From contig OY292277.1 of NCBI GenBank assembly GCA_958496175.1, forward strand, positions 9,732,082 through 9,796,081: a stretch of DNA of 64,000 nt, given 5' to 3'. This stretch comes from Sisyra terminalis (Eukaryota > Arthropoda > Insecta > Neuroptera > Sisyridae). Below, piece after piece: positions 12,301-24,430 of the stretch. The translations under genes and the position numbers were made by a program. The notes below the pieces were generated by a model, which made no database searches, was not told the DNA's origin, and saw only the letters and a program-made list of their open reading frames with translations. Position 1 is the stretch's first letter. Each line of letters starts with the position of its first letter.

Positions 12301-13046
12301 TAAAATTTAATTTTCAATCAAATTTTCGTTAGTATATTTTAAATATTTCAGGAATAAATTAAATTTGAATTTGGCGCATAAAATTCTAAAATTGGTTAAA
12401 AGTAGTTATCTTTATTATCGGCTATGCTACACTAGCGCCCTCAGTAAATAACGCCAGGAAGATAGCCATTTGGAGGAACATAGAATTAACATTGAGCTAG
12501 CCTCTTCTGGAATCTTCCATGCCTTTTTAGCCTATTACGAATCCTTAAAACCGTTTTAAATTAATAAGTTTTAATCAATTGGAAGAACCCAATAACAACA
12601 AACTATAAGGGCAGAATAATTCTTTAGAGACCATTGCAGTAAGATCTAGATTTTCTAAGTAATTTCAAAAAAATTGTATTACGGTTGTAAAAATATATTA
12701 TAACAATAGCAATTATCAATAATAACCATTACAAAATCTCAGGTTTGGTTCTTTCAATAGTTAAAAAGAAAAACCGTTGCAAAATTTTTCAAGCAAAATT
12801 ATTTACTTTAAGAATTGCCTACTTTTCTAAAATTGAGCAAAGAACAATTGGTAAACGAAAAAAAAAACACTGCTTTAGTGTTATGACGCAATGCGCAGAA
12901 ATCAATTAGTTTAAAGAATAATTGAAATAGCGGTAAATTTAAAATAAAACAATTGTATCAGTTAACAGTTAAACTTCTCAATTCACATATAATTGAAAAA
13001 AATAAATAACTTTTAATTAATAATAATTAGAGAATAAAAAGCTCAC
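12301..13046. other. AT-rich intron next to exon 13047-13091
   Basis: No feature seen beyond a possible poly(A) signal of the candidate gene at 12295-12300 and the exon donor at 13041-13046. Confidence 0.5.
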
Positions 13047-13091
13047 CTGTTTGTGCATTTCAACGTTGAGTCCGTACGACATTTCGTAATA
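13047..13091 (-). CDS. gro: groucho/TLE co-repressor, third visible coding exon (Q domain)
   Basis: Minus-strand 45-nt micro-exon encoding exactly 15 residues, YYEMSYGLNVEMHKQ, the segment that follows RHYVM in Groucho/TLE. It starts and ends in phase 0, so skipping it would keep the frame. The acceptor is a T-run ending TTTTTTGCAG and the donor is GTGAGC (13041-13046). The next expected Q-domain residues (TEIAKRLN... in relatives) are not found on the minus strand between 13046 and 1, so that intron is at least 13 kb. With the other two exons this fixes the gene, strand and order. Confidence 0.95.
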
Positions 13092-14932
13092 CTGCAAAAA
13101 AAAAAACGAAAAACAAATTAGAAGAAAAAATCTTTTGTAATTTGTAGTCTTTTTGGTATCAAAAGATAAAATCAGATTTCAGTTCAGGGGGTCGTTTATA
13201 TAAAAAAAAATAAAACGAGAAATATATATGTATAGAGTAGGCGGCGTGAAAAGTTGTGAAAACTTTATGTGAAAAAAAAAATAAAATGAGAGAAAAACGA
13301 AGGAATGGAAAAAAAATCTGACACACGAACTAAGTGTAAGGGGAATGGTAAAGCGCGTGATAGGGATGAGGGTTAAGTTGAGTGTCCATTTACAACACAA
13401 TGGGGATGTTTACACTCGCCGTGGTCTCACCATTCCAGCGCCATGCTACAACCCCCACGGTCCCGACCACCCTCATCTGACTTCCCTTTATACAGTACAA
13501 TACAGGAGTTATCCCGCTCTATCCCGCCACAATCAATGTAATGTACTTATAGTTAGCACCCTACTGAAAATCTCCGGAACTTCGGGATTTGCTCGTTTCA
13601 TTTCGTCGTTCTCGTTTTGCCCCCGTCTTTATTATATAGCCATTATATTTCCTTCGTTTTTCTTTTTTTTTTTTTACAGGGGAAAAAAAAGCGACCACGC
13701 GACGCTTTAATTATTTGAAGATTTGACAAAAAAAAAATAATAATTATTTCTTCAACCACATCTTAAATATTCTCACCTGGAAGAATTTCGGGGAAAATTC
13801 AATAGAAACAAAATCCTTACAAACGACTCTTAAACAGGACTAGATAATTAAGATTGGTTTTAAGCATCCCCTTTAATCAGACGAGGGCCTAACGCACTTG
13901 AAACGACATAAAACCTCCGTCAGGAAACATAACGACGAGGGTGCAGATAAGGGTCAAACTCATCCCTTAATTTCTCCGTTACAGTTCGAGAAAACGACGC
14001 TGAGACATCCATAAAAGCTTTCCCGCTATTTAGTACTATAATATAAAACAACCCCTCAACCGACCAACCCCTCCGAAACAAGATTCAGATTTCTTTTTTC
14101 CGGCAATATCAATTACCCAGTCGAGATATAATTTTCTTATTTTTACTTGACTCCCATTTCTCATTTCATTCCATCACCCCCTCCCCACGTAAATAATTGA
14201 AAGAAAAAACAAAAAAAAAAAAGGAAAAGAGATTATTATAGAAAAGTTGAATGATTTCTTAATACATTTATTTGTGGATGGAATGTCGGAAAAATGGTTA
14301 TTTTCCTTTATTTGATTTTTTTTATAGGTTTGTTTTTCGTAATGTTTCCGTGGATGTGGCAGTTTTCCTTTGTGGTGACATTGTCTGATCGATGGGAAGT
14401 GGGAGAAAGACGATCTTAGGGCGAAACGATGTCAGTTAATTTTTTCGGCAAATAAAGATTTTTCTGTCAGCGGTCGAGATCAATTCGTCAAAGAGGCAAA
14501 AAAACTTGGCAAACATTTACAAAGAGCAATCGTTGTCATGCTAAAAACGATTAATCAGCCGAAAATATAGCAACGTTTTTCGGCCGGAAAAGTGGTCGAA
14601 ATCAACGATTTACACTTGAAAAAAAATCGGATGTGGGCGCCACATAACTTCCTTGTACATAAATAAAGATTTTCGGGTTGGTGGCTTAATGACTTGAGAA
14701 CTACTGGTTCAATTTACTTCATTCTTTTTTACTTAACAATTGAACTATTTCCCCTGGGCTTAGAATATATTTGGTAAACATCTATTACTATCTATTCCGT
14801 GACAAATGGAGACAATGTACCTATGTAAGAAAACATAAATAAGATATAAGATTTCTCGACTTGGTTGGTTACATCTTACAATATTAAAGGCACTAAACAC
14901 TCATTTCCTAAACAGAGGGTTATTAATACAGA
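13092..14932. other. unique intron flanking exon 13047-13091
   Basis: Pyrimidine-rich acceptor region, then mixed unique sequence with a GC-richer stretch at 13330-14090. No element recognised. Confidence 0.5.
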
Positions 14933-14983
14933 ACAGAGGTTTCCAACCCCATGTCCGCGAATACTACGATTTTATTATATACT
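14933..14983. repeat. short hAT-like flank repeated at 16329 and partly at 20750
   Basis: CAGAGGTTTCCAACC here resembles CAGAGGTCTTCAACC at 16329. Both are followed within 40-80 bp by ATATA(C/G)TAGAGTGGTCC-type sequence. The termini look like those of hAT MITEs (CAGNGGT), but no right end was found, so only a repeated flank is claimed. Confidence 0.4.
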
Positions 14984-16312
14984 AGAGTGGTCCAAAAAAA
15001 GAGTTTTTGCCTATCATCTTCAACGCTTTTATAAGGCATAAAAAAAATTCGCTCCAAAGCGCAGGTTGATATCTTGATTTTCCACGAAGCTCAATGAATG
15101 TCTATTTTCCCATTTAAATAACACGCAAAAATATTTTTTTTTACGTTTTTATTTGGTAAAACTAAGAAAAAATTATTTTTTTTCATTTGGATCAATTACT
15201 TTTGTAGGAAATTGAATTCTCTTCAAAAAATTTTTTTCGTAATTCTAATGGGGAAAAAGTTATCCAAATTGTAATAAAAACAATCATTCATAATTCACAG
15301 TTCATACTTTGCCAAAAAACATTTGTTAATTATATTATAAACAGTCTAGAGTTTGATAAATTTTGAAATAAATACATGCAATCACCAAAAAAGTTTTCAA
15401 AAAGTTGAGAATCATTTCAAATCCATGAAAATTTATTAAATTATCCTGTAATATTGTCCATTCCTTCAAAAAATTACTTTGAAACTATAAATTTCAAATT
15501 TGTTCAGTAGCGAGTTTTAAAGCTTAATAACTTTTTACCCGTTAGAATAACGAAAAAACTACCTCAATACTCTTTTGTAGAGAATTGAATTTCCTACAAG
15601 AACAGTTGATTAAAAATTCAAAAAAAATTTTTTTTCGTTGTCTTACCAAATAAAAACGTAATTTTTTTTTTTTCAATTTTTAATCAACTGTTCTTGTAGG
15701 AAATTCAATTCTCTACAAAAAAGTATTGAGGTAGTTTTTTCGTAATTCTAACAGGTAAAAAGTTATTAAACTTTAAAACTCGCTACTGAGCAAATTTGAA
15801 ATTGCTAGTTTCAAAGTAATTTTTTGAAGGAATGGACAATATTACAGGATAATTTAATAAATTTTCATGGATTTGAAATAATTGTCAATTTTATGAAAAC
15901 TTTTTTGGTGATTGCATGTATTTATTTCAAAATTTAGCAAACTCTAGACTATTTATAATATAATTAACAAATGTTTTTTGGCGAAGTACGAACTGTGAAT
16001 TATGAATGATTGTTTTTATTACAATTTGGATAACTTTTTCCCCATTAGAATTACGAAAAAAATTACTAGAGTATTCTTTTGAAGAGAATTCAATTTCCTA
16101 CAAAAGTAATTGATCCAAATTAAAAAAAAAAAAAATAGTTTTACCGGATAAAAACGTAAAAAAAATTTTTTTACATGTTATTTAAATGGGAAAATAGTAA
16201 TTTATTGAGCTTCATGAAGAATTGAGATATCAAGCTGCGCTTTTGACGGATTTTTTTTTATACCTAAGAGAAACTTTTGAGACAATAGCACTTGAAAAAA
16301 AATTTTTTTTAT
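14984..16312. repeat. 1.3-kb foldback palindrome
   Basis: The two halves are near reverse complements, centred close to 15650. Matching pairs include CTCAATGAATGTCTATTTTC (15090-15109) with its counterpart near 16188-16209, ATTTGGTAAAACTAAG-like sequence with the TTTTACCGGATAAAA region, and TCAACTGTTCTTGTAGGAAA beside the centre. The left end begins TAGAGTGGTCCAAAAAA; the matching right end is lost. Its subterminal CAAGTGCTATT (seen reversed at 16285-16296) recurs at the start of the array at 16433, so the two are related. Confidence 0.85.
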
Positions 16313-17094
16313 ATCGTTTGTATCAGAGGTCTTCAACCTTAATTTGGTTAATTCAATTTGGATAATTTAATGTTTGGCATTGTTCATAATATCATAGTAT
16401 ATGATAGAGTGGTCCAAAAAATTTTTTTTTTTCAAGTGCTATTAATGGTGCAATCCATTTAAATGGAGTACAACATTTTACTGTGAAAGCTTTAACATTT
16501 AGTAAAATGTCCTAGATCATCTACAAGTTAATAATTTTTTTCATTTTTTCCATTATTAAAAGTTATACATTGAGTACTAAATCGTTGAGTTTTGAAATAA
16601 TAACGTTTTCATGTAATTTTTCTTGTTAAAAAAAGCTCACAATATCCTGTATTAGTAGGCGCCAAAAAGCTCTGTATTATCAAATTGGATGGTTTGAATT
16701 TAGTAAAATTTAGGAGCTTATTAATTGTGAATTCCATTCAAATAGTGTACGAGATTTTACCGTGAAAGCTTCAACGTTTAGTAAAGTGTCCTTGATCATC
16801 TTAAAGTTTATGGATTTCTTCAATTTTCCAGTAATAAGAATTATACATTAGGTACTACGTTAGGTTTTGGAATGTTAAAATTGTCATGTAATTTTCTTGT
16901 TAAAAAAAAGCTCATAATATAATGCAATATTAGGTGTTGGAAAGTAAGATTTTTTCAAAGTAAAAAATTGTGAGCTTTTTAATTGTAAATTCCATTCAAA
17001 TGGTGTACAACATTATACTGTGAAAGCTTCAATATTTAGTAGTGCTTAGATTTCTTCATTTTTTCCATTATTAAGAGTTATACATTGGGTACTA

Positions 17095-18385
17095 CCAGAT
17101 TGTCCAATAAGTTTTGTCGTTCGATAAGAAAGGGCTTTCCTACTAGCCCAATTTTTTTTTTTTTTGTTTTCTTGGTACACTTTTCATATGAATGTATGTG
17201 AAGTTTCATTTCAATCTGTCAATTCATTCTTTGTTTACAAGCCATTTAGTGTCGCCGTGTCACAGTATCTTTTTACAATGGAAAAAATTGAATATCCTGC
17301 AGTGATAAAATTCTTATTTTTGGAAGGTGTAGCACCAAAATAAATTCACGAAGGAATGTTAAAAGTGTATAATGGTTGTTCACCTTCAATTAGAACAGTA
17401 GAAAGATGGGTTGCTGAATTTACACGTGGTCGTACAAGCCTTGAAGACGATCCACGTGAAGGACGCTCAAAAAGCGCATCAACTCCAGAAATCATAGCCA
17501 AAATACAGGATATGGTTTTGGAAGATCGTCGATTGACTGAGAGAGATTTAGTAGAGGCTCTACACATCTCATTAGGCAGTATGAGCCATATTTTAAGTGA
17601 CATATTGGGTTTTAGAAAGCTGTGTGTACAATGGGTGCCGCATTCGCTAACACTGGAACAAAAACACATTCGAATGCGACTTTCTCAGCAACATTTGGAG
17701 CGTTTTAAAAAGGATAGAGTGGATTTTGTGCGTCGATTCATCACTATGGATGAGACTTGGGTCTATCACCATGATCCTGAATCAAAACAAGAGGCTAAAG
17801 AGTGGTGTGAACCTGGTTGTTCGGCTTCGAAACGACTTCGTGTCCGGAAGAAGGTTATGGCATCAGTTTTTTGGGATGCGAAAGGAATTTTGTTTGTGGA
17901 TTACTTGCAAACTATTAAAAAAAATAGTTTTGAATATTACTGCAACCTTTTGAACCAGTTGAAGGAAAAAATTCGTAAAAAAAACCCCGGTTTGCAGAAG
18001 AAAAAAATACTTTTTCATCAGAACAATGCACCGTGTCACAAGAGCATTTTGGCGTTGGCTAAAATCCATGAATTAAAGTTCGAATTGTTGGAGCACCCAC
18101 CATATTCACCAGATTTGGCCCCCAGCGACTTCCATTTGTTTCCAGAACTCAAAAAATTTATGCGTGGCAAGCGTTTTTCATCAAATGAAGAGGTCATAAC
18201 GGCTGTTGAAGCGTATTTTGCAGACCATCTGGATTCTCACTTCAGGGATGGGATCCACAGATTGGAGGATCGTTGGAGCAAGTGTAATAATGTTCAGGGA
18301 GATTATATTGAATAATAAAGTGTATTTTGAACCATAAAATTGTGTTTTTCTTATCGAACGAAAAAAAACTTATTGAACAACCTGG
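17095..18385 (+). mobile_element. mariner element (Tc1/mariner, D34D type), 1291 bp
   Basis: The terminal inverted repeats match: CCAGATTGTCCAATAAG on the left and, reverse-complemented, CCAGGTTGTTCAATAAG on the right, both continuing into a shared CGTTCGATAAGAAA. The flanks carry a TA on each side (17093-17094 and 18386-18387), the mariner target duplication. It is inserted in the third unit of the tandem array 16435-18577. Neighbouring units read ...GGTACTAAATCG..., so the empty site is visible. Length is normal for a full mariner. The enclosed transposase is disabled by a stop codon and an active-site change. Confidence 0.96.
17278..18315 (+). pseudogene. mariner transposase, nearly intact but inactivated
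   Basis: The reading frame starts at ATG 17278 (MEKIEYPAVIKFLFLEGVAP K) and meets an in-frame TAA at 17341-17343, codon 22. It then runs open for 319 codons from 17356, so the full frame is about 345 codons, normal for mariner. Recognisable parts in the 319-residue piece: an N-terminal helix-turn-helix region (about 1-90), WVPHSL at 93-98 (family WVPHEL), MDETW with the first catalytic Asp at 132, HQNNAPCH at 221-228, and YSPDLAPSD with the third Asp at 258. The second catalytic position, Asp in the family, is Asn here (residue 223, codon AAC at 18022-18024). There are 34 residues between it and the third Asp, the D34D spacing. The stop and the Asn change both argue against activity. Apart from these, the frame is undamaged, so the insertion is fairly young. 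Confidence 0.95.
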
Positions 18386-18585
18386 TAAATCGTTGAATTT
18401 TGGAATAATAAAATTGGCATTTAATCTTTCTTGTTAAAAAAAAGCTCATAATATCCGGCATTAATGGACGTTGAAAAGCTCTTTTTTTATCAAAATGGAT
18501 GGTTTGTTTTAAAGTAAAAAAATTGAGCTTTTTTGTAGTGAAATCCATTCAAATAGTGTATGACATTTTTTAGAATTTTCTAGGA

Positions 18586-18759
18586 CAGTGTTTCTTATTC
18601 TGGATTCAATCGAACCCTAAGGATTCATATGATCTATGTATCCACCTATGTTTTTTGTTTGACAAAATTGTGTTTCATTTTTCCAATTCTGAAGGGTTCG
18701 GTGAAGGCACTTTTGACTCTGGTGGAGGTTTGTACTTCTAACAAGGTTAAGAACCACTG
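18586..18759. mobile_element. hAT MITE, 8-bp TSD
   Basis: Ends CAGTGTTTCTTATTCTGG and, reversed, CAGTGGTTCTTAACC. Flanks TTCTAGGA (18578-18585) and CTCTAGGA (18760-18767) match 7 of 8. 174 bp. Confidence 0.87.
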
Positions 18760-18767
18760 CTCTAGGA

Positions 18768-20488
18768 ATTAAATTGGCTTTTCAAAAACAATTTTTATGT
18801 TGAGCCCACTGGGTAAAACGCAAACTAATAAACCGATCGAACGAAAAATCAAAGTGAAATTTTCTTTGAAAGTTTTCTGTTTTCACATTGTCATTTGCTG
18901 AGTTTAATTAAAGTCCGATCCGAAATCAAAAGGAAATTGTTTTTAGAATAAACAGAACAAATGGCGACGAGAGGCATTGGAACGATATGGCTTTAAAACG
19001 AGATCGTCAATCAATCAAAATTTGAATATAAGAACCAATCGGAGTTGAACGCAGAAAAAAAAATCATTTCCACTCCGTTGCGTATTTGTATTATTAAAAA
19101 CGAAATTGACGACAGAAACGGCAAAGAAAAATATTATTGTAATTTATCGATTTGCACCAAATTATTGGCGTCGTGTAAATAAATTCTCAAAAACATCCAT
19201 CAAAAACGGAGAAAAAGCAAATCTGTAATTTACGTTTCGCGCTCGTTCACTCGGGAATGTGTGTCCCCCATTACCATGCCGCCACCCACCCCCCGGTCCC
19301 CATTCCCAGAACGGGAGCCACCGTTCCCGATTTCGACCTCTCATTCTTTCGGCCGCGCTCGTGTCCTCATTTATGAATTTTCGTCATTGCGACCCGACCG
19401 GCTGCGTTCCCCCATAAATTCCCCATTTTCCGCTCAAATCTCGTCAAGTTCTTTCCGCACCCCACTTTCGTATCCCACCTCATCCCCATTATGTAATAGA
19501 AGGGCGGTCGACGATGTTTTCGTTGCCATTTTTTATTATTTACCAAAATTTCCCTTCAACCTTTTCACGCCTATTGTCGTCTGATAAACTGTGAATTGTC
19601 GACACATTTATTTACACAAACATTCAAGACAATTTTTTTTTCATCCCCTATTTTATTTAAATTACATTTCTTAAACTGTTTTAACAAAAATATTGGTCAA
19701 ATTCAAATCAAACTTATATCAAGTATGAGGTACAAAATAGGACCACATGTTTAAAAGTTTTCCGTATTTCACCACCCTTTCATCCCCAACGATTTCGTAA
19801 CACATTTAACTTCAATCAACAAATTAAACCATGCCTCCCTTATTTATTAGCTCGACAAACATTACCACTTTCATTTATCATAAAAGCGAAAAATTTCTTT
19901 TATCAATTCGTGGACAATGGAGTAACAAAATGACTTTCAATACAAGAATGCCACTTATAAAACAGTAAATAAAATCTTCGGAAATCACATTTGGGAAAAT
20001 ATAAAACTTAACGTTTTATATTACTCCGATATATCGGGGCTATTAATTTCGTCGTTAAATTTATAACACTTACAAATAGTTTAACAGTGAATTAAAATTA
20101 TTTAATGCTAATCAAATAATTATTACTGTTTCAAATTAAAAATCAAAAATCTTGTCCTCATTTTGTTACGTACTAATTTTATGTCCTTTGTCTTATTATT
20201 GCATTTTTTTATGGGCAATAAACGTTGATAACGTTTCATTGCGTCTCAAATTTAACTTTTTTTTTCAAGGAATTTTTATTAATGATTTATGGCCGGTTTT
20301 CTGAGTCTTATGAAATGGTCCGGTTCAATAATTTTAGGTCTGATTTAAAGCCTTAAAATTATTTTTCTGGAGTTTAGATGGATAAAAAGATTTTAAAAAT
20401 TGCAAGTTTGAGAATTACGAAAAGGATGTAAGTTTGAATTTTTTTGCATTAGAGAAGTTTTGGGATGGTTATATTGTTTTGTTTAGTG
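18768..20488. other. unique block between the inverted arrays
   Basis: Includes a GC-rich patch 19220-19510 (GGGAATGTGTGTCCCC, GAACGGGAGCCACCGTTCCC). No element ends or coding recognised. Confidence 0.5.
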
Positions 20489-20496
20489 CTATAAAG

Positions 20497-20725
20497 CATT
20501 GTTTCCTAACCTGTGGTCCGCGGACCCTTGGGGGTCCGCGAGCCTATGTTTGGAGGTCCGTGATCCCATTTGAAAAAGTTTGTTTTTTGTGTTTTTAATT
20601 TAATGAAGGGGAATAGTAAAATATAATACCGTCCGAAAATTGCGCCTTTTTTTCACTCAGGGGTCCTTGGCATTATGCTTGATTTCCTTGGAGGTCCGCG
20701 GCTGAAAAAAGGTTAGGAACCGCTG
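20497..20725. mobile_element. hAT MITE, 8-bp TSD
   Basis: Ends CATTGTTTCCTAACC and, reversed, CAGCGGTTCCTAACC. Flanks CTATAAAG (20489-20496) and CTATAAGG (20726-20733) differ at one base. Inside, TGGTCCGCGGACC and GGGGGTCCGCGAGCC form hAT-style GC-rich inverted motifs. Confidence 0.9.
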
Positions 20726-20814
20726 CTATAAGGAACCACCAGCGCTGGTGGTGCATTTGGATTCAATTTGGATAATTTAATGTTTGACATTGTTAACAAT
20801 ATCATAGTATATGA

Positions 20815-22095
20815 TAGAGCTCCATAATTTTAACTTTGAAACAGTCCATTCATTTTGGTAAAAAAGAGCTTTTCAACGCCAACTTATGCAGAATATTATA
20901 AGTCTTTTTTCACCAAGAAAAGTACATCACAATTTTATCGTTCCAAAACTCAACGATTTTTTAATAAAGGAAAAAATGAAGAAATTCATAAACTTTAAGA
21001 CAATCTTGTATACTTTACTAAATGGTGAAGCTTTCATGGTAAAATCTCATACACCATTTGAATAGATTTCACTATTAAAAAGCTCCCAATTTTTAACTTT
21101 AAAACAAACTATCGAATTTGATATAAAAGAGCTTTTCAACGTCTACTAATGCAGACTATTATGAGCTTTTTGAATAAGAAAAATCTCATGAAATTTTTAC
21201 CGTCTCAAACCCCAATGATTTAGTAATCAAAAGTATAATATTTAATAGTCGAAAAAATGAAGAAATCTATAAACTTTAACATGACCTAAGACACTTTACT
21301 AAATGTTTGAGCTTTCACGGTAAAATGTCGTACACAATTTGAATGAAATTTACAATTAAAAAGCTCATATATTATACTTTAAAACAAACCACCCATTTTG
21401 ATACTAAAAAGCTTTTCAATACCTACTAATGCCGGATATTATGAGCTTTTTTTAACAAGAAAAATTACATGAAAATTCTATCGTTCCAAAAATCAACTAT
21501 TTATTATTCAATATATAATTCTTACTACTAGAAAAATGAAGAAATTTATAAACTTTAAGATAATCTAGGACAATTTACTAAATGATGAAGCTTTCACGGT
21601 AAAATGACGTACATCGTTTGAATAGAATTCCCAATTAATAAGCTCACAATATTAATTTTGAAAGAAACCTTCCAATTTGACAAAAAAGAGCTTTTCAACG
21701 CCTAATATTGCATAATATTATGACCATTTTGTAACAAGAAAATTACACGACATATTTATCGTTCCAAAACTCAACGATTAAGTATCCAATGTATAAATCT
21801 TATTACTGGAAAACTGAAGATATCTATAAACTTTAAGATGATATAGGACACTTTACTAAATGTTGAAGCTTTCACAGTAAAATGCCGTACATCATTTAAA
21901 TAAACTTTACAATTAAAAGCTCACAATTTTTTACTTTAAAACAAACCATCGAATTTGATAAAAAGAGCTTTTTAACAACAATTTTATTGTTCCAAAACTC
22001 AACGATTTAATACCCAATGTATAATTCTTATTACTGGAAAACTGGAAAATTTCATCAATTTTAAGACAATCTAGGTCACTTTACTAATTATTGGT
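20815..22095 (-). repeat. right tandem array, inverted relative to 16435-18577
   Basis: The same unit as the left array, reverse-complemented. The anchor (A/G)TTTGAAT (or ATTTAAAT) occurs at 21056, 21337, 21616 and 21894, a spacing of 278-281 bp. About 4.5 units are present. It is preceded at 20760-20815 by a block (TTGGATAATTTAATGTTTGA...) that also precedes the left array at 16357, there in the same orientation. The two arrays flank about 2.2 kb of mostly unique DNA. Confidence 0.82.
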
Positions 22096-22207
22096 TATAA
22101 AAGATGATAAAATTCAGATATCAGTTATTATTAAATAAGAAGACAGTTTACGGTGTTTGAGAATGTTTTTTTTTATTTAATATTTTTTAATATTAAAATT
22201 AGCTACG

Positions 22208-22234
22208 TTTCGTTATGTATCGTAACTTCATCAG
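22208..22234 (-). ncRNA. hammerhead-like core H3
   Basis: On the minus strand: CUGAUGA, GUUA...UAAC (4-bp helix II), GAAA followed by CGUAGC. It lies after the inverted array and 40 bp from a heat-shock-element-like site. Confidence 0.4.
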
Positions 22235-22274
22235 GCTTCAGTATGTTCCCAATGTTCTCTCACTTACTGGACGT

Positions 22275-22287
22275 TTCTCGAATATTC
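22275..22287. promoter_or_regulatory. heat-shock-element-like site
   Basis: TTCTCGAATATTC is a perfect alternation of TTC and GAA units two bases apart (three units), the binding form for heat shock factor. It lies next to core H3 and before a triple repeat of GCCACTAAGAA (22297-22330). No gene start is seen next to it. Confidence 0.3.
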
Positions 22288-22334
22288 TAGGAGAGAAGCC
22301 ACTAAGAAGCCACTAAGAAGCCACTAAGCCAATC

Positions 22335-24350
22335 GCGTGCCGGCATGGCACCAAGAGAGAGACAGACTTGGTCCTTTTCTGTTACAATATGTATAATTCA
22401 GTATCTTAGATTGGTAACGATTAAGGATAAAATTTCAAAAGATCAAATAAAGAAAAACATTGAACGATAAAAGTGAAATTTTTGGTTTTTCCTGCGAGAC
22501 CCCACTTGCCTCGCACCACCCCTCACCCAAGCCACCCCTGGTTTTTTATATTTTTTCATTTGTATCCCCGTCACACATGTAAATATTTCCTTCCATTTGG
22601 TTCTGTGCTAAAATGTTATGTTTCTATACATATATATGACAAGATCCGTTTATGCCTTTGTACATATGTACGAGGGGTTGGATAAGGCGACGGTTCGGTG
22701 GTGGCACTACCGCCGCAAACACATCCAGGGGTGGTTTAGTCAGTGGGCTATTTTCACGAGGTGGACTGGGGTGGTTTTGATGGTGATATCGATTACTGAG
22801 ACCGCCGCCAGCTAACGCCACCCTTAACGTTCACATAACCTTCTCAAACGGAAAATGAGGAAAACGAGGGGGTTGTCACGTCTAATACAAGTGAAATAGC
22901 TGTTTATAGGGGTCGTTGGTGCGGTGTAACTCCTTGGAGGCGCCAAGCCCCACTTCATTCCCCCATATCCAGAACGAGGCTCTTTCCTCCCCAAATGCCA
23001 TCCGCTGACACCGACAATGCTTCGTCGACACGGTAAATTGCGTTACCAAATGGACGAAATGACAACGACGACAACAATGACGATATAAACTCACCCCCGA
23101 AAACCACGCAAGGGTAGCTGCGCCTCAATAAAAAAAATTTCCATCCCCATCATATCTCCATACATTACATACTATACATATATGTGCTTAAAGCCAAAAG
23201 CTAAACAAAAGAGGCGACTTTTTAAAACGCTCTTGACCGGACAATAGGGGATGAAACAGCATCCAAGATTTATTTTTCCACGAGAGCTTTTCGAGTCGAG
23301 TGATTTGATTATATTTTCGTAGACATTCAATGCTGGGCGTCTTTTTTGTGTAATTGAGGGTGATTGGGGTTGTTTGTTAAAAGAGGGACGCTTAAAGACA
23401 TTTACTTTGACTTTGTATTCAAAGCACAAACGTATTTTATGTGTATTTTCACTTAACCGAACAAATTTTGTAACACACAACAATAAAATCAGGCGAAGAA
23501 ATGTTTTAATTAAATCTTAAAAATTATAACGAAATATGAAAGATTTATCTATTAATGAAATATACAAGTTGAGAGTTACAAGCTTCAATTAGTTATTAAA
23601 ACCGTCTAAAGATACTCTCAACTTCGCCTGTGTGAATATTTTTTGAAGTGAAACAATTCCCATAGTTTTCGTCTTTAAAAGCAACAATTTCACAAGTCAT
23701 TGATTTAAATGAAAAGAATCACCATTAAAAGTTTTCCTTAATTTAAAAAAAATATATCCAACGATACTCTGTACTACTATGTGAACTGTTTTTTAACATA
23801 CATAGAAATAAAAATATATAAATATGAATGATATTGCACAAAAATTTTACAAAGGATTTTCTAAAAACAAATCAGAAGCTTTTGGAACAAATTGGTTCAA
23901 ATTTTAAGTTTCTAAGCTTTCGAATTTGAAAATCAAGTAGTAACCGTTTTTAAAAGAGCAGTAGTGGCGCTATCTAGTATGAAAAATTTAATGTAAATCA
24001 TTTCTGTAAATGTATAACGAAAAAGAATGCATTGATAATTTTGTCGATGTTTAATTTTTAAAAGGAAAGCATTAGCGATTGGTTGATAAAAAAAGAAAGT
24101 TCTAAAAAAGTTTTAATAAAAAACGAAACGTCGATATAATCAAAATGCAAATATTTTACGGAAGAAAAAATAAATTTCGTGTTGAAAATTTTAAACATGA
24201 AAGTAGAGGGTAGAGCGTATTTGTTTCCTTGACTCTCAAACCACACATTTCCCGAGAAAATTGTGTGAAGCTAATAAAAAAAAAAAAAAAAAAAAAACGG
24301 TATCGGATTGGGGTTGGAAAGAAAGAAGAATGAAAAAAAGAATAATGTTA
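22335..24350. other. unique intron flanking exon 24357-24420
   Basis: GC-richer between 22480 and 23300, AT-rich after. A long A-run at 24277-24296. No element recognised. Confidence 0.5.
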
Positions 24351-24356
24351 ACTCAC

Positions 24357-24420
24357 CATAACATAATGTCGTTGCATTTCAGTCTTTTCGCCTGCCAATT
24401 TTTCACATTCCAATTTCAAT
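24357..24420 (-). CDS. gro: groucho/TLE co-repressor, second visible coding exon (Q domain)
   Basis: Minus-strand 64-nt exon. Its first base A completes the Ser codon from exon 43167-43264 (TC|A), and 21 codons follow: [20 protein letters not shown] then M. This is the continuation of the Q-domain coiled coil after QYHS in Groucho/TLE proteins. LKLEC rather than the vertebrate-type LKVEY points to an arthropod. The acceptor is a long pyrimidine tract ending TTTTTTACAG (24421-24430) and the donor is GTGAGT (24351-24356). The exon ends in phase 0. The intron upstream (24421-43166, 18.7 kb) and downstream (13092-24356, 11.3 kb) are full of repeats. Identification is from recalled family sequence; frame continuity and splice sites are read directly. 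Confidence 0.97.
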
Positions 24421-24430
24421 CTGTAAAAAA

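Larger units (their letters stand above)
16435..18577 (+). repeat. left tandem array, units of about 258-279 bp (interrupted by mariner)
   Basis: The motif CCATT(T/C)AAAT recurs at 16455, 16734, 16992 and 18545; removing the mariner and one TA makes the last interval about 260 bp. Each unit also has GTGAAAGCTT, a TTTAGTAAA-type block, TTATACATT(G)GGTACTA and TTAAAAAAAGCTC. Units are diverged. The array starts after TAGAGTGGTCCAAAAAA (16405-16421), which also occurs at 14984 at the start of the palindrome there. A related array in opposite orientation occupies 20815-22095. Confidence 0.85.
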
